Below, piece after piece: positions 7,746 through 17,714 of a stretch of DNA of 64,000 bases (position 1 is the first letter of the stretch; the number at the start of each line of letters is the position of its first letter). Below the pieces are notes generated by a model. That model was not told the DNA's origin. It worked only from the letters and a program-made list of their open reading frames with translations, and made no database searches. Origin of the DNA: Dolichospermum sp. FACHB-1091. Its GTDB lineage: Bacteria > Cyanobacteriota > Cyanobacteriia > Cyanobacteriales > Nostocaceae. The stretch covers positions 1 through 64,000 of the forward strand of contig NZ_JACJSB010000022.1 in the NCBI RefSeq assembly GCF_014697585.1, written 5' to 3'. The position numbers and the translations under genes are program-made.

Positions 7746-9374
7746 TTAAAATATGATCACTCCTTCCCATTTTACCAACATTTTAGCACTAATTCCTGGT
7801 ACTTTATCAACATCTTGTAAAGAAGTAAATTTTTGCTTTTGACGGGCTATAATTATTCTTTCGGCTAACTTTTCACCCACACCAGGAAGAGTTTCTAATT
7901 CTGCTTTAGTTGCGGTATTGAGGTTAATTTTAGTAGTAGAAATTCTCGAAGATAATGGTTTTTGTATTTGGGAACATTGTTTAAATTCCCCATCAATTTT
8001 AGCTTGAATATTTGCTGGTAAACCTGGCTTAATTTTACCATAAAGGCGGTCAAATTCCCTTTGATAATGTACTGCTACTGTGGGATTTTCAATCACAATT
8101 AATGTTTCATCATTGCCATGATTAGCAGCTTCTGACCAATTATGTGAACCTGTAATAACAGTTTGATGATCAATAACTGCAAATTTATCATGTAATAAAT
8201 CTCCTTTAGGTAAAATTGGCACTCCCACAGTAGAAATCGGATTTTTCCAAGGACGGTTATCAACTTCATATTTACAGTTATCACTTAAAGCAAATCCCAT
8301 CATATCTAAACCTTCACTGTAGGGACGATAAGCAAATTGTGGTTCAATTAAAGCCCGAATTTGGACTTTTTGATCATGAAGGTTTTCTAGGGTATTAGCA
8401 AGTTGTTGATCAGAAAATACAAATAATGCTAAATCAACGGTTTTTGTACTTGCGGATAAAGTTTGATCAATTAACCCATTACTGCTAATATTCCAGGGTT
8501 GAGTGGGAGAAATTGGGGAAAAATGAACTGTGATTTTGCTATTACCTAAAGTGATTGTTTTGGGTTGACGGGGAGGTTTTTGAAGTCCGAATTTACTATC
8601 TAGTTTTCCTCCTATTCCGTCACCCCACATAATATTAAACTCTTCTGTGAGTAAACTTGCTAATTCAGGACTATCAATTTTTAGTAAATTATTGTTATTT
8701 CCTAAACTACTAGGATTTGCAAAATCTCCAGAGGTATCACTGAGGGTAAAATTTGCAGAAGTAATAATCACAAAACTATGATCAACAACCACAAATTTAT
8801 GGTGCATTAAATTACTACCTTTTGAACCATCAGCAGTATCATCTATTAAAGGAATTTTGGCATCTTTAATAATTACTAAAGCATCTCGTTGACTAATTTC
8901 TTCTGATGTGATTTGATGATCTTGATTGATATCAACAAATTTCTGAAAATCTTGATATCGTTCTTGTTCTCTTTTTCCTAATTTGGCTATTTCTGCGGAA
9001 GTGAAACTACTCCAAGGACGAGAATAGTTACTTTCTAAAATCAACCTAATTTTTACGCCTTCTTTTTGTTTTTGTGCTAATATTTGGGCAACTTTTGGTA
9101 AACGCAATTCCTGTACAGCTATATCAACAGTAGATTTAGCTTGAGCAATAGTATTAACAATTTGCGTTTCTAAATCGTCCCCTAAGCGAGTTTTTTGACG
9201 ATAGGTTTCCCGATATTCGGAAGATTCAGAATTATTAAAGTAAACTTGAATTAAAGGATCTTGTGGTAATGGTGCTAAACGCTGGTTTCCTGATTTGACT
9301 CGTTCACAAATAGTCAGGGTGAATAGCAACAAAAATATACAGGAAAAATAGCGGATTTGTGGGAAAATAGACAC
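7746..9374 (-). CDS. Membrane-anchored phospholipase D-like protein with EF-hand loop and ComEA-type HhH
   Basis: 542 residues. A hydrophobic N-terminus (about 9-22) suggests export with a membrane anchor or signal. Two PLD phosphodiesterase motifs follow: H191-K193-D198 (HHKFVVVD) and H395-K397-D402 (HDKFAVID), each followed by the usual S-x-N-[FW]; together they form the active site of nucleases and phospholipases of this superfamily. Between them and the N-terminus lies a textbook EF-hand loop, residues 148-159 (DINQDHQITSEE). The last ~60 residues are a helix-hairpin-helix pair (LNTATKAELETLPGVGEK) like that of ComEA, which binds DNA. A periplasmic or surface DNase is the simplest reading; this is inference. 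Confidence 0.85.
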   Translation of the reverse strand: MSIFPQIRYFSCIFLLLFTLTICERVKSGNQRLAPLPQDPLIQVYFNNSESSEYRETYRQKTRLGDDLETQIVNTIAQAKSTVDIAVQELRLPKVAQILAQKQKEGVKIRLILESNYSRPWSSFTSAEIAKLGKREQERYQDFQKFVDINQDHQITSEEISQRDALVIIKDAKIPLIDDTADGSKGSNLMHHKFVVVDHSFVIITSANFTLSDTSGDFANPSSLGNNNNLLKIDSPELASLLTEEFNIMWGDGIGGKLDSKFGLQKPPRQPKTITLGNSKITVHFSPISPTQPWNISSNGLIDQTLSASTKTVDLALFVFSDQQLANTLENLHDQKVQIRALIEPQFAYRPYSEGLDMMGFALSDNCKYEVDNRPWKNPISTVGVPILPKGDLLHDKFAVIDHQTVITGSHNWSEAANHGNDETLIVIENPTVAVHYQREFDRLYGKIKPGLPANIQAKIDGEFKQCSQIQKPLSSRISTTKINLNTATKAELETLPGVGEKLAERIIIARQKQKFTSLQDVDKVPGISAKMLVKWEGVIIF

Positions 9375-9537
9375 AGCAATCTAATTAAAGTAAATTACAG
9401 GGATTTGAATACGATTTTAATATAATAATTAAATCACAATCTGAATTAATTTCTTTTTTTCTTGGCGATTTGACGCGAAACTTTTACCTAAAAAAGACAA
9501 TGAGTAAATTATTACTCCCACTCAATGATTAATTTTT

Positions 9538-10680
9538 ATGCAAGTATATTTAGACTATAGTGCAACTACTCCCACTCGTCCAGAAGCGATCGCTATGATC
9601 CAGACAATCTTAACTCAACAGTGGGGTAATCCTTCTAGTTTACATGAATGGGGCAACCGTGGCGCATTGGTTTTGGAAACAGCGAGAATGCAAGTTGCGG
9701 GGTTAATTAACGCTGTTCCTGAAGGGATTATTTTTACTTCTGGGGGAACGGAAGCGGACAATTTAGCGATGATGGGGGTGGCGGGATGTTACAATGATCC
9801 CCAGCATATAATTATTTCCAGTGTAGAACATTCGGCTATTTCTGAACCGGCGAAAATGTTAGAAAATTGGGGTTGGGAAATTACCCGTTTGGGTGTAAAT
9901 CATCAAGGAAGAGTCAACCCCGAAGAGCTAAAAGCAGTATTGCGAAATAATACAGTATTGGTATCTGTGATTTATGGACAAAGTGAGGTAGGAACAGTCC
10001 AACCCATTCATGAATTAAGTAAAATAACTGAAATGCACGGTACTTTATTTCACACTGATGCGGTGCAAGTTGCTGGACGTTTACCGATAGATGTACAGAG
10101 TTTGTCAGTAGATTTATTAAGTATATCTAGTCATAAATTATATGGTGGCTTGGGAGCGGGGGCTTTATATGTACGTCCAGGGGTGAAATTAAAACCGTTG
10201 TTGGCTGGAGGTGGACAGGAGGCTGGACTGCGTTCAGGGACGCAAGCAACCCCGGCTATTGCTGGGTTTGGGGTAGCTGCGGAGTTAGCAGCACGGGAAT
10301 TAGAGACGGAAAGGGTGAGATTAATGGAATTACGCGATCGCTTATTTGCTATTTTAGCAGATATTCCCAGTTTAATCCCCACAGGAGACAGAATTAACCG
10401 ATTACCCCACCATCTTAGTTTTTATTTAGCAACTGCGGACGGGGAAAAAATCAGCGGAAAAACTTTGGTACGTCAGTTAAATTTAGCAGGTATTGGTATT
10501 AGTGCTGGTGCTGCTTGTCATAGCGGAAAATTAAGCCCCAGTCCGATTTTATTAGCAATGGGATATTCTGAAAAGGCGGCTTTGGGGGGAATTAGATTAA
10601 CTTTAGGAAAACAAACAACAGCAGCGGATATTGACTGGACAGCAATGGTTTTGAAACAGGTTTTGCAGAGGTTGAATTAA
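9538..10680 (+). CDS. Cysteine desulfurase (NifS/IscS family)
   Basis: PLP enzyme, 380 residues, that takes sulfur from L-cysteine for Fe-S clusters and other thio-cofactors. K200 in SSHKLYGG is the PLP lysine and C327 in SAGAACHSG carries the persulfide; the VEHSA segment (about residue 100) stacks on the cofactor. The short SxxACHSG loop with no long insertion fits the IscS/NifS group I. There is no nif gene, isc scaffold or tRNA-thiolase next to it, so the acceptor is unknown and no symbol is given. ATG follows a weak ribosome-binding region. Confidence 0.92.
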   Translation: MQVYLDYSATTPTRPEAIAMIQTILTQQWGNPSSLHEWGNRGALVLETARMQVAGLINAVPEGIIFTSGGTEADNLAMMGVAGCYNDPQHIIISSVEHSAISEPAKMLENWGWEITRLGVNHQGRVNPEELKAVLRNNTVLVSVIYGQSEVGTVQPIHELSKITEMHGTLFHTDAVQVAGRLPIDVQSLSVDLLSISSHKLYGGLGAGALYVRPGVKLKPLLAGGGQEAGLRSGTQATPAIAGFGVAAELAARELETERVRLMELRDRLFAILADIPSLIPTGDRINRLPHHLSFYLATADGEKISGKTLVRQLNLAGIGISAGAACHSGKLSPSPILLAMGYSEKAALGGIRLTLGKQTTAADIDWTAMVLKQVLQRLN

Positions 10681-10728
10681 GAATAACCAAAAAAAGTCAA
10701 AACTCTATTGCTCAAGCTGTTACTCTTT

Positions 10729-10920
10729 AGGGCTTGCTGAATAATTTGTCTGTGAGGGGAGGGAAGAGGGAACTCTTAACTGGGAACTCTTAACTGGGAA
10801 CAGTTTTAACTGTCTGGATATCCTCAATTTTCCAAATCCGACAAAGAAAAATGCAATTCATTTTGAGACACCATTAGCCAAAACCTGGCACTTTTTTGTG
10901 GTAAAAATCCGCGAAACCCT
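10729..10920 (-). repeat. Degenerate copy of the AGGGCTTGCTGA element
   Basis: AGGGCTTGCTGAATAA (10729-10744) matches the terminal repeat of the 212-bp element at 60077-60288, and the reverse complement of 10800-10920 follows its interior (GCGGATTTTTA, AAAAAAGTGC blocks). It is probably a decayed insertion-sequence derivative. Within it, GGGAACTCTTAACT occurs twice in tandem. This accounts for most of the gap between the desulfurase and helicase genes. Confidence 0.6.
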
Positions 10921-10948
10921 TTGTTAATAAATGGTTTTAGGTTTATAT

Positions 10949-10970
10949 GGCTAACGCCACGCTACGCTAT
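10949..10970. repeat. GGCTAACGCCACGCTACGCTAT repeat
   Basis: Short copy of the GCGTAGCG-type Nostocales repeat also seen at 2249-2294. It lies about 80 bases beyond the stop codon of the helicase gene. Confidence 0.6.
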
Positions 10971-11048
10971 CAGCAAGACCTCTTTATGCCTAGATATCCT
11001 CTGGGTGATATACATTCATAATATTCAGCAATGCAGCCAATTCAGTTA

Positions 11049-12377
11049 TTACCTACCCTTACCAGAACGACGTGGTGCTGAAGAACCAGAACCAGAACCA
11101 GACTTTTTACCTCCTGCTGCTGTCCGTGACGAAGGCTGTTGAGGGGATTTTTGGGAAACAGAACGAGGAGTGCGGGAAGCACCACCAGCAGGGGCTTTAC
11201 GTCCGTTAGGAATGGGTTCAGCTTTAATTTCCGGGTTAACAGCAAAACCAGCGACAACTTCTTTCGGTAAACGCTGCTGAATTAGTTCCTCAATATCCGC
11301 TAATAAATGATGTTCATCAACACAGACAAGGGAAATCGCTTCACCTTCTGCTCCAGCGCGTCCAGTCCGTCCAATGCGATGTACATAATCTTCTGGTACA
11401 TTCGGTAAATCATAGTTAATGACATAAGGTAATTCGCTAATATCAAGACCACGGGCAGCAATATCCGTTGCTACTAATACCTGTAGTGTCCCTGCTTTGA
11501 ACTTACCTAGGGCGTGGGTTCGCGCTCCTTGACTCTTATTACCGTGAATAGCCAGCGCTTGAATGCGGTCTTCACCCAACTGCTTCACTAACCTATCAGC
11601 ACCATATTTAGTGCGGCTAAAGACTAATACCTGATACCATTTATTTTCTCGAATTAAATGGGAAAGTAATTGTCGTTTCCGCTCCCGGTCTACATGATAA
11701 ACTTTTTGTGATACTGTGGCCGCTGTCACATTCCGACGTGCTACTTCAATCATTGTCGGGTTATTTAGTAACCCGGCTGCAAGAGTTTTAATTTTATCGG
11801 AGAATGTGGCGAAAAATAACAAATTTTGCCGCTGTTTGGGTAAAAGCGAGAGAATGCGCCGGATATCATTAATAAAACCCATATCTAGCATTCGGTCCGC
11901 TTCATCTAATACCAACACTTCCACACGGGATAAATTCACAGTTCCCTGTTGAACATGATCTAGCAGTCGTCCGGGGGTTGATACTAAAATATCTACACGG
12001 GTTTTCAATTTCTGTTTTTGGGGACCAATACTGACTCCCCCAAACATGACCATGGAATTGAGATTTAAGTATTTACCATAGTCGCGGACGCTTTCTTGTA
12101 CTTGTGCTGCGAGTTCTCGCGTAGGTGTAAGAATTAATGCCCGAATTGGTGAAAATCCGTTAGTATTGCTTTGAACCTTGTGAGTAGATAACTTATGTAG
12201 CAGCGGTAGAGTAAAGCTGGCGGTTTTACCAGTACCCGTTTGCGCTCCAGCTAAAATATCACCACCAGATAATACCACAGGGATAGCCTGTTTTTGAATT
12301 GGTGTAGGCCGATTATATCCTCGCTCAGTGACAGCACGGACAATTTCAGGGGACAAGCCGAGATGAGAAAAAGACAT
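11049..12377 (-). CDS. DEAD-box ATP-dependent RNA helicase
   Basis: Unwinds RNA duplexes; 442 residues. Q motif ([10 protein letters not shown]), motif [11 protein letters not shown] (about residues 43-52), Ia PTRELAAQ, Ib [21 protein letters not shown] the SAT position reads FATFS, IV-VI include DIAARGLDI and [10 protein letters not shown]. The basic Gly/Ser-rich tail ([12 protein letters not shown], then RRSGKGR) is typical of RhlE/CrhR-type cyanobacterial helicases, which act at low temperature and in ribosome assembly. Motif III with F in place of S is unusual and worth noting. The upstream leader may fold (see 12378-12572). Confidence 0.93.
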   Translation of the reverse strand: MSFSHLGLSPEIVRAVTERGYNRPTPIQKQAIPVVLSGGDILAGAQTGTGKTASFTLPLLHKLSTHKVQSNTNGFSPIRALILTPTRELAAQVQESVRDYGKYLNLNSMVMFGGVSIGPQKQKLKTRVDILVSTPGRLLDHVQQGTVNLSRVEVLVLDEADRMLDMGFINDIRRILSLLPKQRQNLLFFATFSDKIKTLAAGLLNNPTMIEVARRNVTAATVSQKVYHVDRERKRQLLSHLIRENKWYQVLVFSRTKYGADRLVKQLGEDRIQALAIHGNKSQGARTHALGKFKAGTLQVLVATDIAARGLDISELPYVINYDLPNVPEDYVHRIGRTGRAGAEGEAISLVCVDEHHLLADIEELIQQRLPKEVVAGFAVNPEIKAEPIPNGRKAPAGGASRTPRSVSQKSPQQPSSRTAAGGKKSGSGSGSSAPRRSGKGR

Positions 12378-12572
12378 ATAACTCCAGAAATAACATCGGC
12401 CTGTCGCCCATTACGGCTTCAGTCTTAGGCGGACGAATGGTTTAAAATACTCAATGGGCAGCAAGCACCAAGACTAGGGGCAAATGCCATAATCCCCTAT
12501 GATAGCAGAATTAAATAACTATAGTGAGAGAATTAAATATTCACCCAGCGACTTTGTAAGACTTTATAAATT
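12378..12572 (-). promoter_or_regulatory. Shared divergent promoter region and structured helicase leader
   Basis: The helicase and the DUF1995 gene diverge from this stretch. On the helicase strand a GGAG ribosome-binding site lies 6 bases before the start, and complementary arms GCCCATT (12406-12412) and AATGGGC (12453-12459) can form a hairpin in the leader. Cold-regulated cyanobacterial helicases have long leaders, but regulation here is inference. Confidence 0.4.
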
Positions 12573-13334
12573 ATGGCTGAACTACCTAAAACCCTAGAAG
12601 ATGCGATCGCTCAGTCCTGTGAAGCGGTAAAATCAGCTGTAGCTGATGGTATAATGCGGATTCAAGTTGAGTTATTATTTCCAGAACTCAAATTCATGAC
12701 AGTTGCAGAACAGTTTCTCCCTTTATTTACTGAATATGAATCCGGTCTAAAAGTCTTCTTTGCTGACGCGGGTGCGGCTGCTTTAGCTCGTCGTGACTGG
12801 ACATCAGCAGAGTCTAACTTAGGCATTAATCTTGTACGCGAGAGAATTTTAGATATCGGTACAGGTAGGGCTGCTTCCTTAGAAGCCAAAATTCAGCCAG
12901 AAGATGAAATTTTTCTGTTTATTGCCCCAACTTCCGTAGAAGTACCACAATTAGAAAAGCTGTGTGAAATTATAGGGGAACGCCCGGTAATTATGTTAAC
13001 TCCCCGGTTGGAAGATTCTAGTATCGTCGGTATTGGTTACACAGCCAGGGAAACCCGTCGTCGCTTTATTAGTACCATTGAATCTTCTTACTATATCCGT
13101 GCTGTTGATGATCAATCTGCCCTATTTCGTTGCTATCCTGGACAATGGGAAGTATGGTTAGAAACAGAGGGAGAATATCAAAAACTTGCAGAACTCCCTA
13201 AAAAACCATCTGGTGACGAATTAGACGCAATTCTTATGGGGGGACAAAAGGAAAACACCAGCGACGGGACACCTGCTAAAAAACCCAGTCTATTTAAGAG
13301 TTTACAGCGGTTCATTAAAGCTTTAAGCAATTAG
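12573..13334 (+). CDS. DUF1995 family protein (LPA3-like)
   Basis: 253-residue soluble protein found in cyanobacteria and plastids. It starts with the typical LPKTLEDAIAQSCEAVKSAV helix and has VELLFPEL and LFIAPTSVEV segments of DUF1995. The plant relative LPA3 helps assembly of photosystem II, so a role in thylakoid biogenesis is plausible, but no function has been shown for this branch and I infer none beyond that. It lies 86 bases before dnaN on the same strand; a short repeat separates them. Confidence 0.85.
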   Translation: MAELPKTLEDAIAQSCEAVKSAVADGIMRIQVELLFPELKFMTVAEQFLPLFTEYESGLKVFFADAGAAALARRDWTSAESNLGINLVRERILDIGTGRAASLEAKIQPEDEIFLFIAPTSVEVPQLEKLCEIIGERPVIMLTPRLEDSSIVGIGYTARETRRRFISTIESSYYIRAVDDQSALFRCYPGQWEVWLETEGEYQKLAELPKKPSGDELDAILMGGQKENTSDGTPAKKPSLFKSLQRFIKALSN

Positions 13335-13368
13335 AATCACGTAGTGATGGGAAAATTGGTGAATACCT

Positions 13369-13399
13369 AATTACCCATTACCAATTACAATAACCAATT
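13369..13399. repeat. Short ATTACC-type repeat
   Basis: AATTACCCATTACCAATTAC and following sequence is a degenerate array of the ATTACC(C/A) unit that forms the heptanucleotide arrays common in heterocystous cyanobacteria; a perfect array is at 62826-62867. Confidence 0.55.
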
Positions 13400-13420
13400 C
13401 CCCCATTATTGAATTTAAAG

Positions 13421-14572
13421 ATGAAATTAATTTGTTCCCAAAGTGATCTCAGTAGTAATCTTTCCCTTGTCAGCCGTGCAGTTCCATCTCGACCAACTCA
13501 CCCGGTTCTTGCTAATATATTATTACAGGCCGATGCCCAAACTAATCAAGTTAGTTTAACAGCCTTTGATTTGAGTTTAGGTATCCGTACTAGTTTTAGT
13601 GCTGAGGTATTAGAAGGTGGGGAAATTGCTCTCCCGGCCAAACTACTTGTAGATATCACTTCTCGTTTACCAGAAGGGGAAATCACCCTTGATGATCAAT
13701 CAGGAGACAGTAGTGGAGAAGGTATACTTGTAACACTAAAACCCAGAAGTGGACGTTATCAAGTGCGGGCTATGGGTGCGGAAGAATTTCCTGAATTACC
13801 CGTAATTGAAAACGCTGAAGCAATTACCCTTACCACTGCTGCACTTATTGAAGGCTTAAAAGGTTCTTTGTTTGCTACTAGTTCAGATGAAACCAAGCAA
13901 GTCCTCACAGGTGTACATTTAACATTAAAACAGGATACATTAGAATTTGCTGCTACCGATGGACACCGTTTAGCAGTTCTAGAAACCACAAATGAGCGTT
14001 CTGTTGAGGGTAGCGAACAAGTAGAAGTAACAGTACCAGCGAAAGCATTAAGGGAACTACAAAGGATGTTAGGGCATAATTCCGCATCTGAAGAAACAGT
14101 AGATGTATATCTTGATCAAGGTCAAGTTGTATTTGCTTGGGCATTTCAACGTTTAACAAGCCGGACATTAGAAGGACAATATCCCGCTTATCGGCAATTA
14201 ATCCCCCGACAATTTGAACGACAAGTAACATTAGAAAGAAAGCAATTTATCAGCACTTTAGAACGAATTGCTGTGTTAGCAGACCAGAAAAATAATATTG
14301 TCAAAGTTAGCATTGATAATGCTAATCAAGAAATTACTTTATCTTGTGAAGCGCAAGATGTAGGTAGTGGAACAGAATCAATACCGGCGCAAATTTCGGG
14401 AGAAAATATAGACATTGCTTTTAATGTTAAATATCTCATGGAAGGCTTGAAAGAATTACCATCTTCAGAAATTCAAATGCACCTAAATCAAAGTTTAACT
14501 CCGGTTATTTTCACTCCCTTGGGTGGGTTAAAAATGACTTATTTAGCTATGCCTGTACAACTGAGAAATTAG
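13421..14572 (+). CDS. dnaN: DNA polymerase III beta subunit (sliding clamp)
   Basis: Ring-shaped dimeric clamp that tethers the replicative polymerase. The protein from the ATG at 13421 is 383 residues and starts MKLICSQSDLSSNLSLVSRAV, the normal N-terminus; a TTG four codons upstream is less likely. Three clamp domains follow, with the conserved ATDGHRLAV in domain 2 (about residue 180) and the C-terminal MPVQLR cleft motif. It is not next to dnaA, as is usual in cyanobacteria. Confidence 0.96.
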   Translation: MKLICSQSDLSSNLSLVSRAVPSRPTHPVLANILLQADAQTNQVSLTAFDLSLGIRTSFSAEVLEGGEIALPAKLLVDITSRLPEGEITLDDQSGDSSGEGILVTLKPRSGRYQVRAMGAEEFPELPVIENAEAITLTTAALIEGLKGSLFATSSDETKQVLTGVHLTLKQDTLEFAATDGHRLAVLETTNERSVEGSEQVEVTVPAKALRELQRMLGHNSASEETVDVYLDQGQVVFAWAFQRLTSRTLEGQYPAYRQLIPRQFERQVTLERKQFISTLERIAVLADQKNNIVKVSIDNANQEITLSCEAQDVGSGTESIPAQISGENIDIAFNVKYLMEGLKELPSSEIQMHLNQSLTPVIFTPLGGLKMTYLAMPVQLRN

Positions 14573-14663
14573 TTTTTTATCTGTTAGAGGTTGCTTGAAA
14601 AGTATTAGATGAAACTGATAATTTCCAGAAACCTAACCCCCCGCCCCCCAGGGGGCAGCTAAA

Positions 14664-14746
14664 TTGTACAATCCTAATATGGCTAGATATTGTGGTGCGG
14701 GCATCCTGCCCGCTATAATTATACAAATTAAATGCAGTACAGATTA
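14664..14746. repeat. 83-bp dispersed repeat, copy 1
   Basis: Begins TTGTACAATCCTAATATGG, has the GCGGGC-ATCCT-GCCCGC hairpin (14697-14713), and ends TACAAATTAAATGCAGTACA plus GATTA. The same 83-bp layout with about 14 differences is at 59948-60030 after gatA. A C-rich/G-rich hairpin (GCCCCCCAGGGGGC, 14643-14656) precedes it after dnaN. Confidence 0.8.
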
Positions 14747-14845
14747 GATGGTTTTTGGCTGGCATAATTTAGAAGCGATATCTTAGTTACTTAATTCTAT
14801 ATTATACCATTTAGGTGCATAACAGCTTAACTCCTCACTTCTAAA

Positions 14846-16222
14846 TTAGGGCAAGTGCATAAAAATAATTTTTAGCAGTTCAGCGCGAGTAAAGGGTTTA
14901 GTCAAATATCCAGAAGCACCGACAAATCTCGCTTTGACTTTGTCTATAATCCCTTTATTACTAGTCACGAAAATGATGGGGATATTTTTAAACATAGAAT
15001 TATTGCGAATAATTCGACATAGTTCATAACCATCAATTCCTGCCATATTCAAATCCAGTAAAATTAGATCTGGTTTATGTCTAATAATTGACATTACGGC
15101 CTTAACTGGTTCATTAATAGTCACCAAAACAAAATTTTCATCTTCTAAATAGCGGCTGATTTCCCTGAGAATCGTGGGACTATCATCTACAGAAATAATT
15201 TTGTAAGTTTTGTGTGTAGTTATCCTATTTGTATTTACTTTTTGTAAATCCCCATTTATTTCTGGTAAAAAATCCTCTTGAGGTAGGTTAGAAATATCTG
15301 GTAGTATCTGTGGAATCACTAGATTTTCCTGAGGAATATGAGAAATAATTGAAGTTTCTCCAGGAGGATTTGTGATCGGTGCTACATCTGAAATAAATAA
15401 TTTACTCCCGGCTGATTCTGTGCTATTATAAGGAGGCGACAATGAATATCCACAGGTTTTTGGTAATTTATCAAATGGGGGATCTGGTTCATGTAAGACT
15501 ATCGAACCTTTGGCAATATATGGGTATAAACTTAAAGCTAATTGTAATTCATCCTGATTCATAATAATCGCTAGATGACGCAAGCTAAAACCCTTCATCC
15601 AATTGGTGATATTTTTTGGTAATGGTGGTAGTCTTTTGTCATAAAATTTGCTGCTAACCAATAAATATGGACGCTGATAGGGAGAAGATATATACCTACC
15701 AAGATAACGCCAGTTTTGTAACTGATTTTGACATTGTTCTATGATAGAAGAGACATCTAATTTACAAATTATGCTGAGGTTATTTGGCGTTTGTGTAAGT
15801 TTATAAGTGCCTGTTTTGACCAGGATAAATGATTCAATTACTTCTTTAACTAATTCCTGAATAAGTAATGCTGCTTGGGGAAGAAGAAGATGTTTTTGAG
15901 TTACCAGCCAATTAATAGCTTCATATTCTGGAGGTTGGGTTAGTAAATTTTTGGAATCCTGATTTTCAAACAGGAGACGCATTTCTGTACGCACTTCATT
16001 ATCTAGCAGAGGAATTTGTTGATTTTGACCACGTATATGTCGTTCTAGTCTATCAAAGGGTTCTATTGAATGAGTGCCATAGATAATTTTTCCTTGTTCT
16101 ATATATATCAACCAAGATACAGAGTTACTAACTGCTTGTAAACAGGTACTTTCATAACAATTAGTCAGTTGTCTTAATAAACCCTGGGGGGATAGTTTGG
16201 TAAACGTGCCAGTATTCTGCAT
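14846..16222 (-). CDS. PatA-like response regulator (PATAN-REC)
   Basis: 458 residues: an N-terminal PATAN domain (about 1-250, with the embedded helical segment) and a C-terminal receiver domain (about 343-458). The receiver has the acidic pair in SVDDSP, the phospho-acceptor D390 in LLDLNMAG and the lysine in LTKPF. PATAN-REC proteins include PatA (heterocyst pattern) and PixG/TaxP1 (phototaxis); they act through protein contacts, not DNA binding. It is longer than PatA itself and has a Pro/Ser-rich linker (about 290-340), so it is a paralogue rather than PatA. No cognate kinase is adjacent. Confidence 0.88.
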   Translation of the reverse strand: MQNTGTFTKLSPQGLLRQLTNCYESTCLQAVSNSVSWLIYIEQGKIIYGTHSIEPFDRLERHIRGQNQQIPLLDNEVRTEMRLLFENQDSKNLLTQPPEYEAINWLVTQKHLLLPQAALLIQELVKEVIESFILVKTGTYKLTQTPNNLSIICKLDVSSIIEQCQNQLQNWRYLGRYISSPYQRPYLLVSSKFYDKRLPPLPKNITNWMKGFSLRHLAIIMNQDELQLALSLYPYIAKGSIVLHEPDPPFDKLPKTCGYSLSPPYNSTESAGSKLFISDVAPITNPPGETSIISHIPQENLVIPQILPDISNLPQEDFLPEINGDLQKVNTNRITTHKTYKIISVDDSPTILREISRYLEDENFVLVTINEPVKAVMSIIRHKPDLILLDLNMAGIDGYELCRIIRNNSMFKNIPIIFVTSNKGIIDKVKARFVGASGYLTKPFTRAELLKIIFMHLP

Positions 16223-16952
16223 ATTTTCACAATTTTTTTTGCGGATACATCAACATACTATTGGAAAAGATTAAATATCAGGTTGGAATATGATATCACA
16301 TTGAAAAGTTGTTGTCATCAGAGTTATTGGATTATGAATATCAATGATAACCGTCTTCTAAAAACCATCTAATTTAGACCTAAGAGACTTTCTGGTTTTT
16401 TGTGCGGAGTTTTGAGAATTTGTTGAATTTTATCTTGAGAAATCAGATGGTAATGCTAGGAACTATGCTGAGATTTTCTTGATAATTCAAATTCATCAAA
16501 TTTCATCTCAATAGTTCTCTAGCACCGATTTTGCCAAAGATGAATTTATTTATGTTAAGAGAGACGAAATCCCACATAGAATCTTTAAAAATTTATGGAG
16601 GTAAATGTATATATTGATTATTACAGCAGATTGCAGGTAAACAGACTGGAAAATTTATGTAAAAACTCAGTCATTCAGACCATTTTACTCCTAAATCCTA
16701 ACTTGGTGATTCCCAAACTCGCTGTTACTTTAGGTAAAATCAATTATGGTAGAGACTCGATAACAAGTAAGATTAAACATCCTGAGAAATAGACAGTGAC
16801 TAAATAGTGATGAGGAGTTGGAGAGGTATTTGATAAATATTACCCAAATCAATGTCTGGGCTGAAAAACTCAAACATCCCCCTTAAAATACCATAATTTT
16901 AGCCATATTAGCCCCATAAACTATATACTTTGAGTAAAAGGAAAATAAAGCC
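16223..16952. other. 730-bp gene-poor region before the TerY-type triad
   Basis: No supportable gene was found. A 65-codon frame at 16595-16792 has no recognisable family, and its GGAGG sits inside its own second codon, so it is probably not coding. The stretch presumably holds the promoters of the divergent PATAN-REC and vWA genes. An AAAAGGA ribosome-binding site is near 16937-16943. Confidence 0.4.
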
Positions 16953-17654
16953 TTGGATTATAACATAACACAAAAAGTTATGATTGATACATTTAACCTT
17001 GATGAAGTTGTAGAATTTGCGGAAAATCCTGAACCACGTTGTCCATGCGTGCTATTGCTAGATACATCTGGCTCAATGCAAGGGGAACGAATCGAAGCTT
17101 TAAATCAAGGTTTGCTGAGTTTAAAGGACGAACTGGTGAAAAATTCCTTAGCAGCCAGAAGGGTAGAGATAGCGATCGTTACCTTTGATAGTAGTGTGAA
17201 TATCGTGCAGGACTTTGTAACTGCCGATCAATTTGACCCTCCCATTTTAACAGCCCAGGGTTTAACAATCATGGGGTCAGCAATTCATAAAGCATTAGAT
17301 ATTATTCAAGAGCGCAAATCCCAGTATCGGACTAATGGTATTGCTTACTACCGTCCTTGGGTATTGATGATTACCGATGGTGAACCCCAGGGGGAACTAG
17401 ATCATGTTGTCGAACAAGCAGCCCAAAGGCTGCAAGGGGATGAGTCCAATAAGCGTGTAGCCTTCTTTACGGTGGGTGTAGAAAATGCGAACATGAGCAG
17501 ATTAAGCCAAATCGCTGTGCGGAGTCCACTGAAGCTAAAAGGATTAAACTTCATTGAGATGTTTGTTTGGTTGTCCGCCAGTATGTCAGCAGTGTCCCAT
17601 TCTCAAGTACATGAACAGGTAGCACTACCACCTATTGGTTGGGGATCTGTTTAA
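16953..17654 (+). CDS. TerY-like von Willebrand factor A domain protein
   Basis: 233 residues, a single vWA domain. The metal-ion-dependent adhesion site is intact: D37-T-S-G-S (LLLDTSGSM), a threonine in the LTIMGSAI loop and D in MITDGEPQG. The lead-in VEFAENPEPRCPCVLLLD is the hallmark of the TerY family. I chose the TTG at 16953 because an AGGA lies upstream; the ATG at 16980 (MIDTF) is an alternative without such a site. With the PP2C and kinase genes that follow, it forms the vWA-phosphatase-kinase triad described for Ter-linked stress systems. It could act as a metal-sensing scaffold; that is inference. Confidence 0.9.
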   Translation: MDYNITQKVMIDTFNLDEVVEFAENPEPRCPCVLLLDTSGSMQGERIEALNQGLLSLKDELVKNSLAARRVEIAIVTFDSSVNIVQDFVTADQFDPPILTAQGLTIMGSAIHKALDIIQERKSQYRTNGIAYYRPWVLMITDGEPQGELDHVVEQAAQRLQGDESNKRVAFFTVGVENANMSRLSQIAVRSPLKLKGLNFIEMFVWLSASMSAVSHSQVHEQVALPPIGWGSV

Positions 17655-17714
17655 CTGTTTAATTAAAATTACAGCTTGATCTTCAAACCGAACTAGCTGT
17701 GGAAAACAAATTAT

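Noticed and set aside
10921-11142. 73-codon plus-strand frame
   Set aside because: It covers a repeat and the antisense of the helicase's Gly/Ser-rich tail; no ribosome-binding site.
14846-16222. PatA itself
   Set aside because: The protein is longer than PatA, with a Pro/Ser linker and a diverged N-terminus; only family membership (PATAN-REC) is supported.
16595-16792. 65-codon frame before the TerY-like gene
   Set aside because: No recognisable domain, and the GGAGG is inside its own first codons rather than upstream.
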